From: Roseateles_B sp041912595
GTDB taxonomy: Bacteria > Pseudomonadota > Gammaproteobacteria > Burkholderiales > Burkholderiaceae_C
NCBI GenBank assembly: GCA_041912595.1
Contig: JAYRMR010000013.1
Location: forward strand, 34,969 to 98,968
Direction of reading: 5' to 3'
Length of the DNA: 64,000 bases
Within the stretch, counting starts at the first letter, position 1. Each line of letters begins with the position of its first letter. A program made the position numbers and the translations under genes. Below are positions 25,902 to 34,506 of the stretch, piece after piece. Below the pieces are notes generated by a model. It saw only the letters and a list, made by a program, of their open reading frames with translations, had not been told where the DNA came from and searched no databases.

Positions 25902-26862
25902 GCGCCCCACGCTGCGCGTCATCAAGCCCGGCCTGCAGAGCAGCGTGCAGGACCTGGGGCGATCGGGGTGGCGGCACCTGGGCATCGGCCAGGCCGGCGC
26001 CATGGATGCCCTCGCCCTGCAGCAGGCCAATGCGCTGCTTTGGCAAGACCTGACCCTGCCCGCGCTGGAGATCAGCGGCGGGCCCCTGGAGCTGTTCGTC
26101 GAGCAGGACACGCTCTTCGCGCTGGCCGGCGCCGACGGCGAGGTCCTGCTGGACGGCGTGCCCTGCCCGGTGGGCTGGGTCCACCTGGCCCGTGCCGGCC
26201 AGCGCCTGCGCCTGCGCGGGCTGCGCGCGGGGCGATTCGCCTACCTCGCCTTACCCGGGGGCATCGTCACGGCGGCGCACCTGGGCGCCTGCAGCACCGA
26301 CCTCGCCGGCGGCTTCGGCGGCCCGCAGGGGCGTGCGCTGCAGGCCGGGGACGCGCTGCAGGCCGCCGCCGCAAGGGCCACGCTGCCCGAGGGGCGCCGC
26401 CGCGGCCTGCCTCCCTTTGTCGCACCCGACGTGCTCGAGCTGCGGGTGCTGCCCGGCCCCGAGGCCGAAGGCTTCCACCCCGAGGCCATGGCCGCGTTCT
26501 GGCAGGCCGACTGGCGCGTGAGCCCGCGCAGCAACCGCATGGGCAGCCGCCTCGACGGCCCCGCGCTGCGCCGCGCCGAGCGGCCCGATGGCCTCGGCGA
26601 GCTGCTGTCGCACGCTGTCTTGCCGGGCGTGGTGCAGGTGCCGCCCGACGGCCTGCCCATCGTGCTGGCGGCCGATGCCCAGGCGACCGGCGGCTACCCC
26701 CGGCTGGCCGTCGTCATCGAGGCCGACCTCCCCCGCCTCGCGCAGGCGGGGGCCGGCCAGCGCCTGCGCTTCCAGCCCGTCGACGAGCCCGAGGCACGCG
26801 CCGCGCGCCGCCAGGCCCGGGACGCCCTGCACGTGCAATGCCTCGCTTTGCGGGGCCGCTGA
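25894..26862 (+). CDS. pxpC: 5-oxoprolinase subunit PxpC
   Basis: A 322-residue homologue of KipA/PxpC (biotin-dependent-carboxyltransferase-like domain). Family phrases are PGLQSSVQDLGRSGWRHLGIGQAGAMD at the N-terminus, LEISGGPLELF, and SNRMGSRLDGPALRR. It acts with PxpB as the ATP-using part of 5-oxoprolinase. The ATG at 25894 lies within the end of pxpB, implying coupled translation. Confidence 0.95.
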   Translation: MAERPTLRVIKPGLQSSVQDLGRSGWRHLGIGQAGAMDALALQQANALLWQDLTLPALEISGGPLELFVEQDTLFALAGADGEVLLDGVPCPVGWVHLARAGQRLRLRGLRAGRFAYLALPGGIVTAAHLGACSTDLAGGFGGPQGRALQAGDALQAAAARATLPEGRRRGLPPFVAPDVLELRVLPGPEAEGFHPEAMAAFWQADWRVSPRSNRMGSRLDGPALRRAERPDGLGELLSHAVLPGVVQVPPDGLPIVLAADAQATGGYPRLAVVIEADLPRLAQAGAGQRLRFQPVDEPEARAARRQARDALHVQCLALRGR

Positions 26863-26878
26863 CATCGACAATCTCCCC

Positions 26879-27661
26879 ATGCACGCACGCCCCCCAACGA
26901 CCTCGCTGGATCTCAACGCGGACCTCGGCGAAGGCTGCCCGGACGAGGCGCTCATCCTGCCCTGGATCAGCTCCGCCAACATCGCCTGCGGCGGGCACGC
27001 AGGCGATGCGGCCAGCCTCCGGGCCTCGATCGCCCGGGCCCGGGCGCAGGGCGTGGCCGTCGGCGCGCATCCCAGCTTCGCGGACCGCGCCGGCTTCGGC
27101 CGCCGGGCCCAGACGCTCGATGCCGCCGGGCTGACGGCGCTGCAAAGCGCGCTGGCCCGCCAGCTGCAGGACTTCCAGCAGGCGGCCTCGGCCGAAGGCG
27201 CCACGCCCGCGCATGTGAAGCCGCATGGCGCGCTCTACAACCAGGCCGCGCAGGACCCGCGCCTGATCGAGCTCCTGCTGACGCTGCTGCCGCGCGAGGC
27301 GCCGGGGCTGGCGCTCGTGGCGCTGGCCGGCAGTCCGCTGGTGGCCGCCGCGCGTGACGCCGGCCTGCCCGTGCGCGAGGAAGGCTTCGCGGACCGCCGC
27401 TACACCGCCGCCGGCACGCTTCAGCCCCGCAGCGAAGCCGGCGCCGTCCTGCATGAGATCGCCGACGGCGTGGCGCAAGGCCTGGCGCTGGCCCGCGGCG
27501 AGGCGGTCACGACCGCCGACGGCTCCCCGCTGCGCCTGCGCATCGACACGCTGTGCGTGCATGGGGACGGCCTCGCCGCCCTGCCGCTGGTGCGCGCCCT
27601 GCATGAACACCTGAACGCCGCCGGGATCGCCGTGCGCGCCCCCGCCTCACGCAAGACCTGA
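26879..27661 (+). CDS. pxpA: 5-oxoprolinase subunit PxpA (LamB/YcsF family)
   Basis: A 260-residue LamB/YcsF-family protein: LDLNADLGEGCPDEALILPWISSANIACGGHAGD at the N-terminus, then GAHPSFADRAGFGRR and HVKPHGALYNQ. These are the metal-binding and core motifs of the subunit that carries the 5-oxoproline-opening reaction. It starts 16 bp after pxpC and is followed closely by the DUF969 permease gene. Confidence 0.96.
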   Translation: MHARPPTTSLDLNADLGEGCPDEALILPWISSANIACGGHAGDAASLRASIARARAQGVAVGAHPSFADRAGFGRRAQTLDAAGLTALQSALARQLQDFQQAASAEGATPAHVKPHGALYNQAAQDPRLIELLLTLLPREAPGLALVALAGSPLVAAARDAGLPVREEGFADRRYTAAGTLQPRSEAGAVLHEIADGVAQGLALARGEAVTTADGSPLRLRIDTLCVHGDGLAALPLVRALHEHLNAAGIAVRAPASRKT

Positions 27662-27665
27662 CCCC

Positions 27666-28376
27666 ATGGAACTGTCCTCCCTCCTGCCGCTGGTCGGCAT
27701 CCCTCTGATCGTGGCCGGCTTCGCGCTGCGCATCAACGCGCTGCTCGTGGTGCTGGTGGCCGGCGCCGTCACGGGCCTGTGTGCCGGCCTGCAGCCGCTG
27801 GCCCTGCTGGCGCTCTTCGGCGAGAAGTTCATGGCGAGCCGCTCGCTCGCGGCCGTGGTGCTGCTGCTGCCGGTCGTGGCACTGGTGGAGAAGCACGGCC
27901 TGCGCGAGCACGCCCAGGCCTGGGTGGGGCGCCTGCGCGGGGCCAGCACCGGCCGCCTGCTGATGCTCTATTACCTGCTGCGCCAGGGCACCGCCGCGCT
28001 GGGGCTGACCAGCCTCGGCGGCCCGGCCCAGACGGTGCGCCCGCTGCTGGCGCCCATGGCCGAGGGCCTGGCCGTGCACCGCCACGGTCCGCTGCCGCCG
28101 GCCCTGCGCGAGCGCATCCTCGCGCACGCCGCGGCCTGCGACAACGTGGCCCTCTTCTTCGGCGAGGACATCTTCATCGCCTTCGGTGCCGTGCTGCTCA
28201 TCCACAGCTTCATGCAGCAAAGCGGCATTCCCGTGGCCGAGCCGCTGGTGATCGGGCTCTGGGCGATACCCACCGCCCTGTGCGCCGCCGTCGTGCACCT
28301 GGCCCGCCTGTCACGGCTGGATGCGCAGATCGCCGCCGCCATGCCGCTCGAGTCCAGCACCTGGGAGGCCGCATGA
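27666..28376 (+). CDS. DUF969-family membrane protein, predicted 5-oxoproline permease subunit
   Basis: A 236-residue multi-pass membrane protein of the DUF969 family (LLPLVGIPLIVAGFALRINALLVVLVAGAVTG). It is always paired with DUF979 and frequently placed in pxp/pcp operons. The pair probably imports 5-oxoproline or a related compound; this is inferred from gene context. It overlaps the DUF979 gene by four bases. Confidence 0.88.
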   Translation: MELSSLLPLVGIPLIVAGFALRINALLVVLVAGAVTGLCAGLQPLALLALFGEKFMASRSLAAVVLLLPVVALVEKHGLREHAQAWVGRLRGASTGRLLMLYYLLRQGTAALGLTSLGGPAQTVRPLLAPMAEGLAVHRHGPLPPALRERILAHAAACDNVALFFGEDIFIAFGAVLLIHSFMQQSGIPVAEPLVIGLWAIPTALCAAVVHLARLSRLDAQIAAAMPLESSTWEAA

Positions 28377-29395
28377 GCACGCCCGCCGCTGCCGAGGACA
28401 GCACCGCCGTGCAGGCACTGATCAGCCCGGGCCTGACGCTGCCGCTGGTGGGCGTCGTGCTGATGTGGGTCGCCTTCGCCTGCTGGCGTGACACGGGCAC
28501 GCCGCGGCGCTTCTGGCGCGGCCTGTTCTGGGCGCTGTTCGGGCTGCCCTTCCTCGCCGGGGACCTGATGCTGGTGCAGCTGGGCCAGGCGCTGACCTAC
28601 CGCCTGGTGGGCGGGCTGGTGCTCCTGCTCGGGCTCATCGCCGGGCTGGGTCTGAGCCGCGGGCTGAGCGCCGCGCCCTCGCCCCGGGCCTTCGCCCTGC
28701 GCCAGCAGCGCGCGGGCCTTCTCGGTCACCGCCTCTTCCTGCCGGTGCTGGCGATCCCGGTGCTGACGGTGGCCGGCGTGCTCGCCGGGCCCTGGCTGCG
28801 GGTGTCGCACTGGAGCCTGCTGGCCCCGCAGGCCCTGACGCTCGGCGCGCTGACCCTGGCCTGCCTGGGCGCGGTGCTGCTGGCCTGGCGCATCACCGGT
28901 GAGTCGCCCCGGCACGCCCTCGCCGCCTCGCAGGGCGTGATCGAGTCCATCGGCTGGCCCCTGGTGCTGCCGCTGATGCTGGCCATGCTCGGCGGCGTCT
29001 TCCTGGCGAGCCACACCGGGCAGGCCGTGGAGTCCCTGACGCGCCTGCTGCTGCGCCCCGACAGCAAGGCCGCGGTGGTGATGACCTACACGCTCGGCAT
29101 GGCCGCCTTCACCATGGTCATGGGCAATGCCTTCGCCGCCTTCCCGGTGATGGCCGCCGGGGTCGCCCTGCCCTTCCTGATCCAGGGCTACGGCGCCAAC
29201 CCCGCGCCGGTGCTGTCCATCGGCATGCTGTGCGGCTATTGCGGCACGCTGCTCACGCCCATGGCCGCCAACTTCAACATCGTCCCCGCCGCACTGCTGA
29301 ACCTGCAGGACCGCCATGGCGTGATCAAGGCGCAGGCCCCGACGGCGCTGCTGCTGCTCGCCCTGCAGACCGTGCTGCTCTACCTCATCGTCTGA
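28373..29395 (+). CDS. DUF979-family membrane protein, predicted 5-oxoproline permease subunit
   Basis: A 340-residue protein with about nine hydrophobic segments, matching DUF979 (MTYTLGMAAFTMVMGNAFAAFPVMAAGV; GYCGTLLTPMAANFNIVPAALL). It forms a presumed two-part transporter with the DUF969 protein. The four-base overlap (ATGA) with the upstream gene suggests equal production of both. Confidence 0.88.
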   Translation: MSTPAAAEDSTAVQALISPGLTLPLVGVVLMWVAFACWRDTGTPRRFWRGLFWALFGLPFLAGDLMLVQLGQALTYRLVGGLVLLLGLIAGLGLSRGLSAAPSPRAFALRQQRAGLLGHRLFLPVLAIPVLTVAGVLAGPWLRVSHWSLLAPQALTLGALTLACLGAVLLAWRITGESPRHALAASQGVIESIGWPLVLPLMLAMLGGVFLASHTGQAVESLTRLLLRPDSKAAVVMTYTLGMAAFTMVMGNAFAAFPVMAAGVALPFLIQGYGANPAPVLSIGMLCGYCGTLLTPMAANFNIVPAALLNLQDRHGVIKAQAPTALLLLALQTVLLYLIV

Positions 29396-29409
29396 CCCGG
29401 ACCGCTGCC

Positions 29410-30105
29410 ATGAACGCCCCCCTGACGCCTCCCACGACGGCCCTCGACTGCGTCCTCCTCACCGGCTTCGAGCCCTTCGACGGCGAGGCCGTGAATCCAT
29501 CCGCCCAGCTGGTGCAGCGCCTGCAAGGCGAGCTCGTCCTGCCCGGCATCCGGGTGGAGGCGGTCGTGCTGCCCTGCGTGTTCGATGCCGCGCTGGACGC
29601 GCTGGCCGGCCACATCGACCGCCTGCGGCCGCGCCTCGTGCTGTGCTGCGGCCAGGCCGGCGGGCGCAGCGCCCTGAGCCTGGAGCGTGTGGCGATCAAC
29701 CTCGATGACGCCCGCATCCCCGACAACGCCGGCGCACAGCCCATCGACCGCCCCGTGCAGGCCAGCGGCCCGGCGGCCTATTTCACGACGCTGCCGGTCA
29801 AGCGCATGACGCAGGCCCTGCGCCGTGCGGGCGTGCCGGCGGAGGTGTCCTACACGGCCGGCACCTTCGTGTGCAACCACGTCTTCTACGGGCTGATGCA
29901 CCTCGCGCAGCAGCGCCCGTGGCTGCGCCAGGGCGGCTTCCTGCATGTGCCCTATCTGCCGGAGCAGGCCGCGCATCACCCGCATGCGGCCTCGATGGCG
30001 CTGGACACGATGACGATGGGCCTGCGCCTGGCGCTCCAGGCCGCGCTGCAGGCCGCGCTTCAGGCCGACGATGACCTGCACGTGAGCGAGGGCACGATCT
30101 GCTGA
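29410..30105 (+). CDS. pcp: Pyroglutamyl-peptidase I (C15)
   Basis: A 231-residue cysteine peptidase that removes N-terminal pyroglutamate from peptides. The catalytic triad is visible as Glu92 (SLERVAIN), Cys155 (AGTFVCNHVFYGLMH) and His179 (GFLHVPYLPEQ). The opening VLLTGFEPFDGEAVNPS is the family signature. It is the last gene of the operon and supplies free 5-oxoproline for PxpABC. Confidence 0.96.
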   Translation: MNAPLTPPTTALDCVLLTGFEPFDGEAVNPSAQLVQRLQGELVLPGIRVEAVVLPCVFDAALDALAGHIDRLRPRLVLCCGQAGGRSALSLERVAINLDDARIPDNAGAQPIDRPVQASGPAAYFTTLPVKRMTQALRRAGVPAEVSYTAGTFVCNHVFYGLMHLAQQRPWLRQGGFLHVPYLPEQAAHHPHAASMALDTMTMGLRLALQAALQAALQADDDLHVSEGTIC

Positions 30106-30227
30106 GGGTCGTCCCTGAGCCCGATGGAGGGGGCTTGATCCCGGCTTGGGCGCCCGCCTAAGCTGGCGCCAGCGGCCACGGCATCGCGCCACGTCCGGAC
30201 CCGGGTCGCGCGTTCAGGGAGTCAGGC

Positions 30228-31085
30228 ATGGTGCATCGCACGCGCAACCATCGGCATCTTTTCGGTCAGGGCGACCCCACGCTGGTGTTCGGCCACGGCT
30301 TCGGCTCGGACCAGTCCTCGTGGCGCGCCGTGGCCGACGCCTTCGCGGCACGGCACCAGGTCCTGCTGTTCGACCATGTGGGTTTCGGCGGCTCGGACCG
30401 CCTGGCGCACTGCGACCAGCGGCACAGCTCGCTGGAGGGCTATGCCCTCGACCTGCTGGACCTGCTGCACGACCTGCCCCCTCGGCCGGTCGTCTACATC
30501 GGGCATTCCGTCGGCGGCGTCATTGGCCTGCTGGCCAGCCTGATCGAGCCGGCGCGCTTCCAGCATCTGGTGCTGCTGAACGTCTCACCGCACTTCATCG
30601 ACGAGCCGGGCTACCGCGGCGGCTTTGCGCGGCGGGAGGTGGCCGGGCTGCTGGCCCAGATGGATGTGGACTACGGCGCCTGGGTGGCCTCCCTCGCGCC
30701 GGTGGCCATCGGTGCCGACAACGCGCCCCAGCACATCGAGGCCTTCGGGCTCGGGCTGCATGCCCTGGACCCGATGATCGCGGCGCGATTCGCGCGGCTC
30801 GCCTTCTACGTCGACTGCCGTTCGCGGCTGGCCGAGGTGCGCTGCCCCACGCTGATCCTGCAGAGCACGCAAGACAGCTTCGCGCCCGTCGAGGTGGGCG
30901 ACTACCTGCACCGGCACATCGCCGGCTCCACGCTGCAGACGCTCGAGAATTCCGGGCACTGCCCGCACATCACGCATCCGCAGCTCGTCGTCCAGGCGCT
31001 GCAGGTGCTCCTCGCGCCGCCGGAAGACCGCCCGGCCACCGGCCCGCGGCCGGCAGCCGGAGCGCTGCAGCCGCAGGCCTCCTGA
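30228..31085 (+). CDS. Alpha/beta hydrolase, RsbQ-like
   Basis: A 285-residue hydrolase resembling Bacillus RsbQ. The nucleophile is Ser94 (YIGHSVGGVIG), the acid Asp216 (LQSTQDSFAPV) and the base His244 (NSGHCPHITH). The oxyanion-hole strand is VFGHGFGSDQSSW. RsbQ partners an RsbP phosphatase in stress signalling, but no such partner is adjacent here, so a metabolic ester hydrolase is also possible. It ends 4 bp from the convergent oleate hydratase gene. Confidence 0.88.
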   Translation: MVHRTRNHRHLFGQGDPTLVFGHGFGSDQSSWRAVADAFAARHQVLLFDHVGFGGSDRLAHCDQRHSSLEGYALDLLDLLHDLPPRPVVYIGHSVGGVIGLLASLIEPARFQHLVLLNVSPHFIDEPGYRGGFARREVAGLLAQMDVDYGAWVASLAPVAIGADNAPQHIEAFGLGLHALDPMIAARFARLAFYVDCRSRLAEVRCPTLILQSTQDSFAPVEVGDYLHRHIAGSTLQTLENSGHCPHITHPQLVVQALQVLLAPPEDRPATGPRPAAGALQPQAS

Positions 31086-31089
31086 GCCC

Positions 31090-32649
31090 TCAGCGGAAGG
31101 CCTTCACGAGCGAGTCCATCATGACCTTCAGCGACTGGTCATGCCGCGTGATCGGCGGCACCGGGCGCTGCACGCCGAGCAGCTCGTAGACGGCCATCTG
31201 CGCCGCCCGCACGGAGTACTCGACGGTGAAGACCACGTCGTCCGCGATCTCCACGAACTGGCTCACGAAGGCCAGGTTGCGCGAGCCCGGCGGCACCGGC
31301 AGCGGGCGGTCCGCATGGGCGCGCGGCATGAACATGCTCGTGATGTAGGGCATGCGGCAGGGGATGCAGATGGCCTGGTCCAGCACCTCGGGGTCGAGAT
31401 TCAGATGGCCGCGCAGCTCCTGCAGGATCTCGGCGCCGGTGCACTCGCTCATGGGCTTGGCGACGAAGTTGCCGATGCGGTCCGGCTGCAGCGCGTAGCC
31501 CCAGAACACCTGCATGTGCGCGGGCTGCCCCCGGAAGTGCGGCTGGTGGTAGAGCACGACGGACATCTGCCAGTTCGAGTCCTTGAACGTCACCAGACCG
31601 CCCGTGCCCGCCCGGTTGCCGGTGAAGGCCTCCATGTGGTCGAAGAAGGCCGGCTGCTGGCAGGTGACGGTGAAGGACAGCCAGTAGGACTCCGCGATGC
31701 GGCTGTTGAAGGCCGCCGGGTTGCCGAACTCCGGCCGGCCCAGCGCGAGCTTCTCCCACAGCGCCCAGCCGTGGCTGTCCGCCTTGGTGAGGCGCGGGGC
31801 GGGCGCACTCATGCTGCCCACGCTGGAGGCATCCGTCATGGAGGCGTTCTGCACGAACACCAGGTCCTGCGGCGCGAGCGGCACGGTGCGCTCGCCCGTG
31901 GCGTCACGCAGCGTGATCGCGCGGGCGACGGTCTCGCCGTCCACCGCGTCCAGTGCCACGTCCGTCGCGGTCGTGCCGTAGACGAAGTTCACCCCGCGCT
32001 GCAGCAGCCAGGCTTCCAGCGGCCGCACCAGCGAGTCGTACTGGTTGTAGACCGTGCGCTTGACGCCGCCCAGCGTCTCGATGCGCGGGAACTCGTTCAT
32101 GAAGCGGTGCAGGTAGCGCTTGAACTCGACCGCGCTGTGCCAGGGCTGGAAGGCGAAGGTCGTCTGCCACATCCACCAGAAGTTGGTGTCGAAGAAGGCC
32201 GGCGAAAGCCAGTCGCTGATCTTGCTCGTGCCGAGCGAGGCCTCGCTGGCCTCGGTCAGGCGCAGCAGTTCCAGGCGATCGGCATTGCTGAAACCCATGT
32301 GCGAGACGTCGAGCTTGTGGCGCCGGCGATCCACCAGGCGCGCCTGCGAATGCGCCGGGGTCTGCTCGTTGAAGCGCACGGTCTCCTCGAAGACCGAGAG
32401 CTCGGGATGGTCGAGCGAGGGGATGGTCTTCATCAGGTCCCACAGGCACTCGTAGTGGTCCGTGGTGAGCATGCGGCCGCCGCGCAGGCTGTAGCCGAGC
32501 TCGGGGCGCCATGCGGCGTCCAGGCTGCCGCCGCTGAGGGGCAGGGTCTCGTAGATCGTGATGTCCGTGCCGGGCACGCCGGCGTCGCGGATCATGAAGG
32601 CGGCGCCGGCCAGCGAGCCGATGCCGCTGCCGAGGAAATGGGCTTTCAT
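31090..32649 (-). CDS. ohyA: Oleate hydratase
   Basis: A 519-residue FAD-binding protein of the myosin-cross-reactive-antigen/oleate hydratase family. FAD motif HFLGSGIGSLAGAAFMIRD; conserved NFWWMWQTTFAFQPWHSAVEFKRYLHRF and QPHFRGQPAHMQVFWGYAL. It adds water to the cis-9 double bond of oleate to give 10-hydroxystearate, which detoxifies or stores unsaturated fatty acids. It is shorter than the ~590-650-residue Firmicute enzymes. A GGGAG ribosome-binding site supports the ATG at 32649. Confidence 0.93.
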   Translation of the reverse strand: MKAHFLGSGIGSLAGAAFMIRDAGVPGTDITIYETLPLSGGSLDAAWRPELGYSLRGGRMLTTDHYECLWDLMKTIPSLDHPELSVFEETVRFNEQTPAHSQARLVDRRRHKLDVSHMGFSNADRLELLRLTEASEASLGTSKISDWLSPAFFDTNFWWMWQTTFAFQPWHSAVEFKRYLHRFMNEFPRIETLGGVKRTVYNQYDSLVRPLEAWLLQRGVNFVYGTTATDVALDAVDGETVARAITLRDATGERTVPLAPQDLVFVQNASMTDASSVGSMSAPAPRLTKADSHGWALWEKLALGRPEFGNPAAFNSRIAESYWLSFTVTCQQPAFFDHMEAFTGNRAGTGGLVTFKDSNWQMSVVLYHQPHFRGQPAHMQVFWGYALQPDRIGNFVAKPMSECTGAEILQELRGHLNLDPEVLDQAICIPCRMPYITSMFMPRAHADRPLPVPPGSRNLAFVSQFVEIADDVVFTVEYSVRAAQMAVYELLGVQRPVPPITRHDQSLKVMMDSLVKAFR

Positions 32650-32783
32650 TGGAATGTGCTCCCTTGAAGAACTGCTGTGAAAGCCATTCTTCCCAGGGTG
32701 CGACGCCCCGGCTTGATGCACATCAGCGCCGCCGGCCGATGCGGCCGAGGAGTGAGCGCCCTCCCTAATCAGCAGCCCGTCTG

Positions 32784-32999
32784 TCAGGTGGGCGTTGACG
32801 TGCCCGCCGGGGCCTGCCGCGCCTGCCGCGCCTGCCATGCCCGCAGCGCCTGGCGGTAGTCGTCCATGGCGAGGTCGTGGGCGTCGAAGATGCAGGGGTC
32901 GCAGCCATTGCCGCAGCAGTCCTCCAGGTCCGGCGGCACGGGCGGCTGGGGCATGGGGTCGTCGCCGGGCGGAGCGACAGGGGCGGTGGCGGGGTTCAT
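32784..32999 (-). CDS. Oxidoreductase-like (Oxidored-like) small Cys-rich protein
   Basis: A 71-residue protein with the short motif EDCCGNGCDPCIFD preceded by a Pro-rich segment, matching the 'oxidoreductase-like N-terminal' domain. The four Cys may bind metal. In bacteria this domain occurs as a stand-alone small protein of unknown function. It is divergent from the HTH gene at 33065. Confidence 0.82.
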   Translation of the reverse strand: MNPATAPVAPPGDDPMPQPPVPPDLEDCCGNGCDPCIFDAHDLAMDDYRQALRAWQARQARQAPAGTSTPT

Positions 33000-33064
33000 G
33001 CTCGGGATTGTCCCGTCTTCGCGAAGTCCTTGCCGGCGCTGCGGTCGCTGCACAATCGGCCGCC

Positions 33065-33325
33065 ATGGCACAAGGCAAACGCATCTCCGACGACATCTCC
33101 CCCGTCGCCCTGCAGTCCATCCAGGCGCTGGGCGCCGCGGCCCGCCAGGCACGATTGCAGGCCGGCGAGGGCCAGGCCGCCGCCGCCGCGCGCCTCGGCG
33201 TGCATGTGCAGACCATCGGCCGCATCGAGGCCGGCGAGCCGGGCGTGGCCATCGGCCATGTGCTGGGGCTGCTCGCGTTGTATGGGATGGCGGCTTCGGC
33301 GGCGCCCGTCGAGCCCGCGGCCTGA
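33065..33325 (+). CDS. Small helix-turn-helix (XRE-like) protein
   Basis: An 86-residue protein with a Cro/C1-type helix-turn-helix (LGAAARQARLQAGEGQAAAAARLGVHVQTIGRIEAGEPGVAIGHVLGLLALYG). It lacks any other domain. Such proteins often act as HipB-like antitoxins or local regulators, but no toxin gene is next to it. Confidence 0.78.
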   Translation: MAQGKRISDDISPVALQSIQALGAAARQARLQAGEGQAAAAARLGVHVQTIGRIEAGEPGVAIGHVLGLLALYGMAASAAPVEPAA

Positions 33326-33342
33326 CGCCGCCTGACGTAGCT

Positions 33343-34506
33343 TCAGGCGCGCGCGCCGGTCGCGACGGCATCAGGTCGCCGCACGACGGCCCGCTGCGGC
33401 CCTGCCACTAGCACTGGCACTGGCACTGGCACGGGCACCGGCTGGGCCTGCGCCCGCGCCGCCACCTCGTCATACCAGTAGGCCGCCGGCTGCGCCCCAG
33501 CCGCGAGCTCGGTCCAGGTCCGCTCCAGCGCCTGCACGAGCCGCTGGCTGGCGCGGCTGTGCAGCCAGCGGGCGGCCAGCGCCTTGAGCGGCGCCTCATG
33601 CACGGACCCCAGCCACAGCGACGGCGGCAGCTCGTGCGTGAGCGGCAGCACCTGGCCGTCCGCCTGCAGCACCAGCACGGGCGCGAGCGCCCCGAGGCTC
33701 GCCACCGGCCAGGTAGGCACGAGGCGCTCGCGATGCGCGAGGATCTGCGCCTGGCTCAGCGCATCCACCTGCACGCGCACGCCGCGGTGCGCCTGCAGGG
33801 CCTGCGCGAGGCGCTGCGCCTCCACGATCGCCGCGAGCAGCTCCATCCCGTCCGGGCGCGCGCCCGGCAGCGCCTGCCGCGCGCGGCCATGCAGCGTCAG
33901 CGGGTGCACCTGCACGCTCTGCGCGCCGTGCTCGGCGGCCATCGCCACGACGTCCTCCAGCTCGTCCACGTTGTGCTGTGTGAGCGTGAAGATGAAGCCG
34001 AAGGGCGTGCCCGTGCGGCGCGGCTGCTCGAGCAGCCGCAGCGTGCGGGCGAGCGCGCCCAGCTGGCCGCGCAGCGCGTCGTGCGAGGCCTCGCGGCCGT
34101 CCACGGAGATCGCGAGCCGGTCGAGGTGCGGCGCCACCGCGTCCCAGCGGCGCGGGCTCATCAGCATCCCGTTGCTCGTGACGCTCGTCAGCAGGCCCTG
34201 GCGCCGGGCGTGCTGCAGCAGGGCGGGCAGCGCCTCGTACAGCAGCGGCTCGCCGCCCGACACCGCCAGCTGCCCGTAGCCCAGCGTCACCGCGTCGTCC
34301 ACGGCTGCGCACAGCAGCGCCAGGGGCAGCTGTCCGGCTTCGTGCGGCCCGGACGTGGTGTAGCAGTGCGCGCAGGCCAGGTTGCAGCGCCGCGTCGGGT
34401 GCACCTGCAGGATGGGCGCGATGCCCGTGGGCCCGCCGCAAGCCGGCTGCAACACCGGGCTGCGGGCGGCGCCGAGGCCGGCCCAGGCACCGAAGGTCTC
34501 AGCCAC
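33343..34506 (-). CDS. Radical SAM protein without SPASM cysteines
   Basis: A 387-residue radical SAM enzyme. The 4Fe-4S cluster motif is Cys41-x3-Cys45-x2-Cys48 (RRCNLACAHCYT), followed by the SAM-binding SGGEPLLYE. The PqqE/NirJ-like layout continues, but the C-terminal SPASM region (VLQADGQVLPLTHELPPSLWLGSV) has no Cys, so auxiliary clusters are absent. The very C-terminus is a (Pro-Val)n tail from a hexanucleotide repeat. It overlaps by 8 bp a small partner gene, an arrangement seen for peptide-modifying enzymes and their substrates. Substrate unknown. Confidence 0.85.
   Translation of the reverse strand: MAETFGAWAGLGAARSPVLQPACGGPTGIAPILQVHPTRRCNLACAHCYTTSGPHEAGQLPLALLCAAVDDAVTLGYGQLAVSGGEPLLYEALPALLQHARRQGLLTSVTSNGMLMSPRRWDAVAPHLDRLAISVDGREASHDALRGQLGALARTLRLLEQPRRTGTPFGFIFTLTQHNVDELEDVVAMAAEHGAQSVQVHPLTLHGRARQALPGARPDGMELLAAIVEAQRLAQALQAHRGVRVQVDALSQAQILAHRERLVPTWPVASLGALAPVLVLQADGQVLPLTHELPPSLWLGSVHEAPLKALAARWLHSRASQRLVQALERTWTELAAGAQPAAYWYDEVAARAQAQPVPVPVPVPVLVAGPQRAVVRRPDAVATGARA
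33406..33441. repeat. Hexanucleotide tandem repeat
   Basis: Six 6-bp units (CACTAG, three CACTGG, CACGGG, CACCGG) encode the Pro-Val tail of the radical SAM protein on the minus strand. Unit number could vary without changing the frame. Confidence 0.85.

Noticed and set aside
30135..30158. Sigma-70 promoter (TTGATC, 18 bp, TAAGCT) before the RsbQ-like gene
   Set aside because: A plausible but weak match in GC-rich DNA; not enough to list as a feature.
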